Shown piece by piece: positions 57,554 to 64,000 of a stretch of DNA of 64,000 nt. A program made the position numbers and the translations under genes. Every line of letters begins with the position of its first letter. The first letter of the stretch is position 1. The stretch spans positions 1,895,351 through 1,959,350 of the forward strand of contig NZ_HG315671.1 in assembly GCF_000723205.1 (NCBI RefSeq). Reading direction: 5' to 3'. The DNA is from Formosa agariphila KMM 3901 (lineage in GTDB: Bacteria; Bacteroidota; Bacteroidia; Flavobacteriales; Flavobacteriaceae). Below the pieces are notes generated by a model. The model saw nothing but the letters and a program-made list of their open reading frames with translations, was not told the origin of the DNA and ran no database searches.

Positions 57554-58690
57554 TTATACTTTAGGACGTTTAGCGATGGTCTCTTCGTATAACTTCTCGT
57601 ATTGTGGTACAATATTATGTAGGTCGAATAAGTAAGAACGTTCTTTAGCATTGTTTTTAAATTGCTTTAAACGGGCTTCATCACTTAAAATATGTATGGC
57701 ATTTTTACTCATATCTTCAACGTCTCCAACATCACTTAAAAATCCTGTAATCCCGTGAACATTAACTTCTGGAATCCCTCCCGTGTTACTAGATATTACG
57801 GGAACCCCTGAAGCCATAGCTTCTAAAGCTGCTAATCCGAAACTCTCGGTTTCCGAAGGCAGCAAAAACAAATCTGTGAAGCATAAAATTTTATCGATCT
57901 CGTTACTTCTTCCAAAAAACACGACTTTATCTAAAATTCCTAATTCTTGACAAAGCTTTTCAGCAGGTTCCTTATCTGGCCCCTCACCAATAAGCATCAG
58001 TTTTGCTGGTACTTCTTTTTGAATGTTATAGAAAATTTTAATAACATCTCTAATCCGTTTAACGGGTCTTAAATTACTAATGTGAGTAATAATTTTTTCG
58101 TCGTCTGGCGCCATCATACCACGCTGGCAATCGGTGAATGAGAATTTATACTTATCGATATCGATAAAATTAGTAATCACATTAATTTCATTTTTAATAT
58201 CGAATAACCTAAACGTATCTTCTCTTAAACTTTCTGAAACAGCTGTTACTGCATCAGATTTATTGATACTAAAACTCACTGCGGGTTTATAAAACGGATG
58301 ACTTCCTACTAAAGTAATATCTGTACCGTGAAGTGTTGTTACTATTGGAAGGTGAATACCTTCTTCTTGCAACATTTTTTTAGCCATATAAGCTGCATAC
58401 GCATGAGGTATAGCATAATGTACATGTAATACTTCAATTTTATGAAGTTTTACTGTATCTACTAATTTACTAGATAATGCCAACTCATAAGGTTGGTAAT
58501 GAAACAACGGATATTCGGGTACGTTAACTTCGTGAAAATGCACTTTGTTACCTAATAAATCTAACCGTACCGGCTGATTATAAGTAATAAAATGAATTTC
58601 GTGTCCGCGTTTCGCCAACTCTAATCCTAATTCTGTTGCAACAACGCCACTCCCTCCAAATGTTGGGTAACAAACAAGTCCTATTATCAT
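57554..58690 (-). CDS. bshA: N-acetyl-alpha-D-glucosaminyl L-malate synthase BshA
   Basis: The 378-residue GT4 glycosyltransferase starts MIIGLVCYPTFGGSGVVATE, the BshA signature, and has VLHVHYAIPHAYAAYMAK, TLHGTDITLVG and the donor-binding SETESFGLAALEAMASGVPV. BshA makes the GlcNAc-malate precursor of bacillithiol, so this organism probably uses bacillithiol as its low-molecular-weight thiol. It starts 1 bp after the GH3/beta-lactamase gene stop, evidence of co-translation. Confidence 0.94.
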   Translation of the reverse strand: MIIGLVCYPTFGGSGVVATELGLELAKRGHEIHFITYNQPVRLDLLGNKVHFHEVNVPEYPLFHYQPYELALSSKLVDTVKLHKIEVLHVHYAIPHAYAAYMAKKMLQEEGIHLPIVTTLHGTDITLVGSHPFYKPAVSFSINKSDAVTAVSESLREDTFRLFDIKNEINVITNFIDIDKYKFSFTDCQRGMMAPDDEKIITHISNLRPVKRIRDVIKIFYNIQKEVPAKLMLIGEGPDKEPAEKLCQELGILDKVVFFGRSNEIDKILCFTDLFLLPSETESFGLAALEAMASGVPVISSNTGGIPEVNVHGITGFLSDVGDVEDMSKNAIHILSDEARLKQFKNNAKERSYLFDLHNIVPQYEKLYEETIAKRPKV

Positions 58691-58691
58691 T

Positions 58692-61616
58692 TTAATTTAT
58701 AATTGCTTCGTAAATAAGTTCTTGAATATCTGTTCTAATATTCTCTCGTAATAACATGTTAATTTCGGCAGACGGATATGTTCTATTTGCCATAAACACA
58801 TACACTAATTCTTCATCTGGATCTGCCCAAGCATAGGTTCCAGTAAATCCTGAATGACCAAAACTTTTCATAGACAGACATCCGCATGTTGGACCGCTTT
58901 TACCTAATTGAGGCTTATCGAATCCTAAACCACGTCTATTATCTTTGTCGGCATAATACGTTTTGTTAAACATATCTACCGTTTCGGGTTTAAAATAACG
59001 CTTATCTCCATAAAATCCTTTTTGTAAATACATTTGCATGATTTTAGCGATATCGTTGGCATTACTAAAAACACCAGCATGTCCACCTACTCCATTTTGC
59101 ATAGCTGCTCCCATATCATGAACATAACCTTGCACAACTTGATGCCTGTAATAGGTGTCGTTTTCTGTTGGTACAATGTCTTTCATTGGAAATTTTAAAT
59201 ACGGATTATATGTTGAATAATTCATCCCTAAAGATTCATAAAAATGCGTCTGAATAAGATGGTCTAATGTTCTGTCGTAATAAGTCTCGATAAATTTCTT
59301 TAAAATGTAATAAGGTAAGTCGCTATAGCGATATTTTAAGGTTGTAAGTAAATCGGTATCTTTAATAATTTTCTGAATAGTTTCTGGATAATCTCGTTTT
59401 AAGTATAAATTATTAGACACTTTTATATTGAAATCTTCACTATGCGATTTTCTATAATATTCAGAACTCGGCATTTTAGCCGAGTCGAGTGTTGCAACAT
59501 AAAAAGGAATCCAGGGTTTTAGTCGAGCATAATGCGACAATATTTGCTTGAGGGTAATATTGGCTTTATTAGAGTCGGCATACTCCGGAAGTAGTTGAGA
59601 TAGTTTTGTATTAATAGAAATTTCATCGTCTTGTTCTACAATTTCCATAATTAATGGTAAACTAGAAACTATTTTGGTTATGGATGCTATGTCGTAAACA
59701 TCATCGAACTTAACTGGTTCCGAGTTTTTATCGTATGTATGATGTCCGAAATTCTGATTATAAATTACCTTACCTTTTCTAGCCACCAATAGCTGAATTC
59801 CAGGTGTCATTTTTTCATTAACTGCTCGCTGAGCAATAGCATCTATTTTATGAAGCTTTTTAGAGTCGATGCCGACACGTTCTGGAACAGTATACCCTAA
59901 TCTAGAAATTGAATTTAGAGTAATGCCATCACCAACATGTAAACCATTTCCAACAGAAACAGGAAGTTGCCCTTTAGCGCCTAATGCACCAAAAATAATT
60001 TGAGCAGATTTCTCTTGAGCCACTACACTATTTTGATAGCTGACTACGATACCTTCTATATTACCAATTGATGGTAAGTCTAATAACGCATAAGGTTTAA
60101 CAAAAACATCTAAAATTACATGGTGTGTCGCTGCAATACTTTCTAAAAGCTGAATTTCTTCAGATGTAAAACTATAACTCTTCCAAGGATTAGCGTTCGA
60201 GCGATGTAAACCAATAATAACTGTATTATAACTATCTAATTTACTTTTTATATAGCCATACGAATCCGATTTTACTTCGTGTACTTTAGTGTATTTTTTT
60301 AATTCGTTTAAAAATGGCGAACCACTATCGTCTCCAAATTTAATGTAAGCAATTGTCTTTTTATCTAAATCACGAAGTGGTAAGATATCGTTTTCATTTT
60401 TAGCAACCGTAATTGCATTTTCAAACAATTCTTCGTTAAGCATGTCGTCTTCAAGGCGGTTTAAATCGTTAACCAAGTTATTCGTGTCTATGGGCTTGTA
60501 TTTATGTAATCCCACTTTGTATTTCGACATTAAAATCTTTTTAACCGAATATGCTAAACGTTCTTCTGTAATGGTTTTATCGTTATACGCTTCAGTAATT
60601 TTAGCCATTGCCTTTGGCACATCTTCAGAAATTAATAAAATATCGTTTCCCGCTAAAAAGGCTGCTAAATCAATATCTCCAGGGCTACTAAAATCTGCAA
60701 CACCTTTCATTTCTAAGGCATCTGTAAAAATTAATCCTTCGAAGCCCATTTTTTCTTTTAATAAATCGGTGATTATAGCTTTAGATAAAGACGATGGAAA
60801 ATCTGGTCTAGACTCTAAACTCGGTACATTTAAGTGAGCTACCATAACACTCTCCATCCCGTTTTTAATCATTTTTTTATACGGATACAGCTCAATAGAA
60901 TCTATACGTTTCTCCGAAAAAGTAATTGTTGGTAAGGCTTTATGCGAATCGGTTTCTGTATCGCCATGACCAGGGAAATGTTTACCAGTAGCCATAACTC
61001 CGGCACTTTGAAGCCCTTTCATAAACGCTACAGCATGTGCGGTAACTTCATCACGATCTTCACCAAAAGAACGATTTCCTATAATTGGATTTTTAGGATT
61101 TGTATTAATATCCACATCAGGACCAAAATTAAAATGAATTCCAATACGTTTACAATGCTCTCCAATGTGTTTACCAGCTTGCTCTACTAATGCCTTATCT
61201 TTTATTGCTCCTAAAGTCATGTTCCAAGGAAATGCGTAAGTAGAATCTAATCGCATACTTAATCCCCATTCTGCATCCATTCCAATTAACATTGGCACAT
61301 CAGACAAGCCTTGGTAGGCATTATTCAGTTTAGCCAATTTTACAGGTCCACCTTTTGAATAAATTATACCACCAATATGATTGTTTTTAATTAGGTTTTT
61401 AATGCCCGCGACATCTCTTGTGTTTGCAGATGTCATGGCGCGAACCATAAATAATTGCCCAATTTTTTCTTGAAGTGACAAGTTTGTATACACACTATCT
61501 ACCCATTTTTGTTGCGCAGCTGCATCTTTTGTAACTAATGGATTTGTGGAATTCTGACTAAAAGAAAATTGAATACTAAAAAAAAGTATAAAAACTATAT
61601 AAAGGTTATATCGCAT
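58692..61616 (-). CDS. GH3 beta-N-acetylhexosaminidase fused to a serine beta-lactamase-like domain
   Basis: From MRYNLYIVFILFFSIQFSFS at 61616 the product has 974 residues, with a signal peptide. The N-terminal GH3 part (about 30-560) contains KHFPGHGDTETDSHKALP and the nucleophile motif FTDALEMKGV, typical of NagZ-like enzymes acting on peptidoglycan or muropeptides. The C-terminal part (about 590-974) has the class C beta-lactamase/esterase motif SITK and a YSD-type motif (RYSDLPYYIL). Such fusions are usual in Bacteroidota. Combined, it may trim peptidoglycan fragments; this is inference. bshA follows after 1 bp. Confidence 0.9.
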   Translation of the reverse strand: MRYNLYIVFILFFSIQFSFSQNSTNPLVTKDAAAQQKWVDSVYTNLSLQEKIGQLFMVRAMTSANTRDVAGIKNLIKNNHIGGIIYSKGGPVKLAKLNNAYQGLSDVPMLIGMDAEWGLSMRLDSTYAFPWNMTLGAIKDKALVEQAGKHIGEHCKRIGIHFNFGPDVDINTNPKNPIIGNRSFGEDRDEVTAHAVAFMKGLQSAGVMATGKHFPGHGDTETDSHKALPTITFSEKRIDSIELYPYKKMIKNGMESVMVAHLNVPSLESRPDFPSSLSKAIITDLLKEKMGFEGLIFTDALEMKGVADFSSPGDIDLAAFLAGNDILLISEDVPKAMAKITEAYNDKTITEERLAYSVKKILMSKYKVGLHKYKPIDTNNLVNDLNRLEDDMLNEELFENAITVAKNENDILPLRDLDKKTIAYIKFGDDSGSPFLNELKKYTKVHEVKSDSYGYIKSKLDSYNTVIIGLHRSNANPWKSYSFTSEEIQLLESIAATHHVILDVFVKPYALLDLPSIGNIEGIVVSYQNSVVAQEKSAQIIFGALGAKGQLPVSVGNGLHVGDGITLNSISRLGYTVPERVGIDSKKLHKIDAIAQRAVNEKMTPGIQLLVARKGKVIYNQNFGHHTYDKNSEPVKFDDVYDIASITKIVSSLPLIMEIVEQDDEISINTKLSQLLPEYADSNKANITLKQILSHYARLKPWIPFYVATLDSAKMPSSEYYRKSHSEDFNIKVSNNLYLKRDYPETIQKIIKDTDLLTTLKYRYSDLPYYILKKFIETYYDRTLDHLIQTHFYESLGMNYSTYNPYLKFPMKDIVPTENDTYYRHQVVQGYVHDMGAAMQNGVGGHAGVFSNANDIAKIMQMYLQKGFYGDKRYFKPETVDMFNKTYYADKDNRRGLGFDKPQLGKSGPTCGCLSMKSFGHSGFTGTYAWADPDEELVYVFMANRTYPSAEINMLLRENIRTDIQELIYEAIIN

Positions 61617-61754
61617 GTAAGTATAATTTGGTTGCAAATGCTTGTATACGGCAAATGAGTAGGCAAAATACCATATTTAAAATGAAGTTGAAAAGACTTT
61701 AAGATAGATTTATAAAGAATTAATTAACAACCGAAAAAAACAAGAAATTAAAAT

Positions 61755-61795
61755 AAAAAAACTTCACGTATTCTAGAATAACGTGAAGTTTTTAA
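61755..61795 (-). terminator. Terminator after serB
   Basis: Minus strand: AACTTCACGTTATTCTAGAA stem arm pairs with ATACGTGAAGTT, followed by a T-rich run (TTTTTTTATTTTA), 20 bp after the serB stop. Confidence 0.75.
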
Positions 61796-61814
61796 AGTAA
61801 TGTTTATCTAGAAA

Positions 61815-63038
61815 TTAATCTACTAAATCTATGTATTTGTCGTGATATCCTAATAAGTATAACACACCATCTAATCCGATACTAGAAATAGAACTTTGCG
61901 CATTGTCTTTTACCTTTGGTTTGGCATGAAACGCAATCCCTAATCCTGCAAGATTAAGCATTGGTAGGTCGTTAGCACCATCTCCTACAGCAATAGTTTG
62001 CATGATGTTAATTCCCTCACGTTCTGCAATTTCTTGTAAATATTCAGCTTTTTTATTACCATCAACAATATCGCCAAGATAGCCTCCGGTAAGCTTTCCG
62101 TCTTTAATTTCTAATTGATTAGCATACACATAATCAATACCTAATTCTTTTTGTAAATAATGTCCGAAATAAGTAAACCCACCCGATAAAATAGCCGTTT
62201 TAAATCCGTATTTTTTTAGTGTATTAATAAGACGTCTTGCACCTTTAGTAATTGGTAAATTTACAGCAACTTGTTGTAACACCTCTTCGCTTAATCCTTC
62301 TAAAAGTTTCATTCGTTTTTTGAAACTTTCATTAAAATCGATTTCTCCTTGCATAGCAGATTCTGTAATGGCTTTAACTTCTGCACCAACACCTGCTAAT
62401 TCTGCTAGCTCGTCGATGACTTCTGTTTGAATTAAAGTCGAATCCATATCAAAACACACTAAACGTCTATTACGTCTATATATATTGTCTTCTTGAAAAG
62501 CGATATCGACATCTAACTTTCTAGAGATTTCCATAAACTTTTCAGTGAATTCCGATTTATTTTCAATTTTACCACGAATGGATAATTGAATTGAAGCTCT
62601 AGGATACTCTTCTTCTTTTACTAATGATAAGCGTCCCGTAAGACGTTTAATAGCGTCTATGTTTAAATTCTTATCTGAAATGATTTTAGTGACTTCAGAA
62701 ATTTGCTCAGCAGCTAATTTTTCACCTAAAATGGTAATGATATAGCGATTTTTTCCTTGAAGTGTTACCCAGTTTTCATAGTCGTCTAAAGTAATTGGTG
62801 TAAACTTAGCATTGATTCCAAGTTCATACGATTTAAACAACAAATCCTTTAAAACTGAAGCCGATTTTTTCTTTGTCTTAACCTCAAACATGATACCTAA
62901 AGAAAGTGTATCGTGAATATTTGCTTGTCCAATATCTAAAACTTTGGCGCCATACTCTGCTAAAACACCAGTTAAACTTGACGTTAATCCTGGTTTATCT
63001 TGTCCCGAAATGTTTAATAAGAAAATCTCCTTACCCAT
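61815..63038 (-). CDS. serB: Phosphoserine phosphatase SerB with N-terminal ACT domains
   Basis: The 407-residue protein has two ACT-type regulatory parts (about 1-170, beginning MGKEIFLLNISGQDKPGLTS) and a HAD domain with nucleophile motif FDMDSTLIQTEVIDELA (about 196), KAAILSGGF-like SGGFTYF, and AVGDGANDLPML. It hydrolyses phosphoserine in the last step of serine synthesis; the ACT domains suggest feedback control by serine. It is transcribed alone. Confidence 0.95.
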   Translation of the reverse strand: MGKEIFLLNISGQDKPGLTSSLTGVLAEYGAKVLDIGQANIHDTLSLGIMFEVKTKKKSASVLKDLLFKSYELGINAKFTPITLDDYENWVTLQGKNRYIITILGEKLAAEQISEVTKIISDKNLNIDAIKRLTGRLSLVKEEEYPRASIQLSIRGKIENKSEFTEKFMEISRKLDVDIAFQEDNIYRRNRRLVCFDMDSTLIQTEVIDELAELAGVGAEVKAITESAMQGEIDFNESFKKRMKLLEGLSEEVLQQVAVNLPITKGARRLINTLKKYGFKTAILSGGFTYFGHYLQKELGIDYVYANQLEIKDGKLTGGYLGDIVDGNKKAEYLQEIAEREGINIMQTIAVGDGANDLPMLNLAGLGIAFHAKPKVKDNAQSSISSIGLDGVLYLLGYHDKYIDLVD

Positions 63039-63162
63039 AATCGTTTTTGGTTTTTAAATTGAAAAAATTAAAGGCCTATTTGGTATAATGGCCTTGTTAA
63101 TGATTAGTATATGTGTGTTGAAAGTCATATTGGTAATATCTTCTTAAATCGTAGAATACCGT

Positions 63163-63648
63163 TTATTTAAGAAATCGATTATGCCAACTGTCGCTAGCAG
63201 GTACTTCCCAGTTTTCGTTATATTCGGCGATATTAGTCACTAAATTATTAAAAACTATCGTGTTTTTAGATACTGCCTTATCTTTTGCCATTTTTCTGAA
63301 TTCGGTTAACGTTTTATACGCCACAAATTCACCTTGTTTATAAGACACGTTCATCTTGTCTAATAAATCTACATTATAATCTTTTTCTAATTGTTGAATA
63401 AAATGTACCGAGGCATCTACCGAGCAACCTGTAGCATTATTCACTTCTTGATTTAAACCTAATACAATAAAACGTTTGTATTTAATCTCGTATCCAGCAC
63501 TTAAATCTGCACCATGAGCGGTCCAATTTTCAATAAAGACATCTATTTTAGATTTTATTTCTTCTAATTCTTGATCATTAAAAGAACGATTGGCTTGATA
63601 AATCCAAACTTTCGAAGTTTCGGGTAATGTATTAAAATCTACTAACAT
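63163..63648 (-). CDS. Conserved Bacteroidota protein, often labelled 'ABC transporter ATPase'
   Basis: The 161-residue protein has no Walker motifs, so the usual label of its homologues as an ABC transporter ATPase is probably wrong. Visible features are KVWIYQANRSFNDQEL near the N-terminus, FIENWTAHGADLSAGYEIKY and a single GCSVDASVHF motif with Cys97-type position. I see no signal peptide or membrane segment. It lies 58 bp after the Fe-S gene on the same strand. Function unknown. Confidence 0.8.
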   Translation of the reverse strand: MLVDFNTLPETSKVWIYQANRSFNDQELEEIKSKIDVFIENWTAHGADLSAGYEIKYKRFIVLGLNQEVNNATGCSVDASVHFIQQLEKDYNVDLLDKMNVSYKQGEFVAYKTLTEFRKMAKDKAVSKNTIVFNNLVTNIAEYNENWEVPASDSWHNRFLK

Positions 63649-63706
63649 CTTTGTATTGTCTGTTTTTTAATCTATATAATATATTTCAGAATTCAGAATT
63701 GAATTC

Positions 63707-64000
63707 TTATAAATCTTGAGCGTTTGCTATCAGTTCGGCGATATCCATAACTTCTACTTCGGCTTCTTTATCTTTGGCTTTAACACCATCCGTCATCATG
63801 GTATTGCAAAACGGACAACCAGCTGCGATAATATCTGGTTTAACTTCTATGGCTTGTTCCGTACGCTCTACATTGACTTCTTTATCACCTTTTTCGGCAT
63901 CTTTAAACATTTGAGCGCCACCAGCACCACAACAAAGCCCTTTACTTTTACAGTTCTTCATTTCGACCAATTCGGCTTCTAACTTCTGAATTAAATCGCG
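63707..64000 (-). CDS. (Fe-S)-binding protein with CCG domain, 5'-truncated by window edge
   Basis: Only the C-terminal 97 residues are visible. The frame is open to the window edge; the CCG-domain motif SKGLCCGAGGAQMF and AGCPFCNTMM are the cysteine-rich repeats of heterodisulfide-reductase-like or LldE/GlpC-type proteins. The short start at 63970 (TTG) would cut off the domain beginning, so the real start lies outside. An electron-transfer role is inferred. Confidence 0.85.
   Translation of the reverse strand, partial: RDLIQKLEAELVEMKNCKSKGLCCGAGGAQMFKDAEKGDKEVNVERTEQAIEVKPDIIAAGCPFCNTMMTDGVKAKDKEAEVEVMDIAELIANAQDL

Overview
The window looks like chromosome of a marine-type Flavobacteriaceae (Bacteroidota). 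It is AT-rich, most genes lack Shine-Dalgarno sequences, and the promoters I could find fit the Bacteroidota pattern (TTTG / TAnnTTTG). Family content agrees: DUF4270, DUF4907-like, OprO/P porin, LytTR two-component system, GH3/beta-lactamase fusion, BshA and the IPNS-like dioxygenase. I see no rRNA, tRNA, CRISPR array or prophage. Both window edges cut genes (peroxiredoxin-like on the left, Fe-S CCG-domain protein on the right).

Layout. 1-2.4 kb: a detoxification group (peroxiredoxin-like, YqhD aldehyde reductase, DJ-1/Hsp31-like). 2.5-7.4 kb: two arrays of REP-like long hairpins, each between convergent genes. Array 1 lies between the Hsp31-like gene and a DEAD-box RNA helicase, and array 2 lies between rlmF and a RadD-like helicase. 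9.1-9.6 kb: a broken remnant of a CcsA-type cytochrome c biogenesis gene. 10.6-18.2 kb: a complete thiamine operon (thiS-thiC-thiE2/tenI-thiD-thiE-thiG-thiH-thiF) on the minus strand behind a TPP riboswitch with a recognisable promoter. 18.3-26.8 kb: recQ, a porin, a DUF885 lipoprotein, topB and a pseudouridine synthase. 26.8-32.9 kb: a sensor kinase/LytTR regulator pair with a DUF4907-like protein, a kelch lipoprotein, a DUF4270 lipoprotein and a beta-barrel protein. 33-36.7 kb: cold-shock protein, secreted protein, oligopeptidase B. 37-40.2 kb: an operon of dioxygenase, SUI1, DUF1835 and nucleoside phosphorylase genes. 40.3-47 kb: ung, a YfcC-type transporter, mutS2 and small envelope or redox genes. 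47.0-48.4 kb: an IS256-family element with recognisable ends and an 8-bp target duplication, inserted in the loop of a transcription terminator. 48.4-50.7 kb: a TetR regulator with a DsbA/EthD/AhpD-like operon and two matching palindromic operators. 50.8-64 kb: housekeeping genes (glutamate/dicarboxylate symporter, aroC, an LpxH-like phosphoesterase, a large FAD/Fe-S oxidase, bshA, GH3/beta-lactamase fusion, serB) and a partial Fe-S protein.

The least ordinary parts are the two hairpin arrays, with a 616-bp higher-order period in array 1 and duplicated flanks around array 2. Next are the IS256 insertion inside a terminator loop, the TetR operator pair, and the kinase/kelch/DUF4270 cluster. 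I did not find a clearly new defence or mobile system. All motif and match counts were made by eye.
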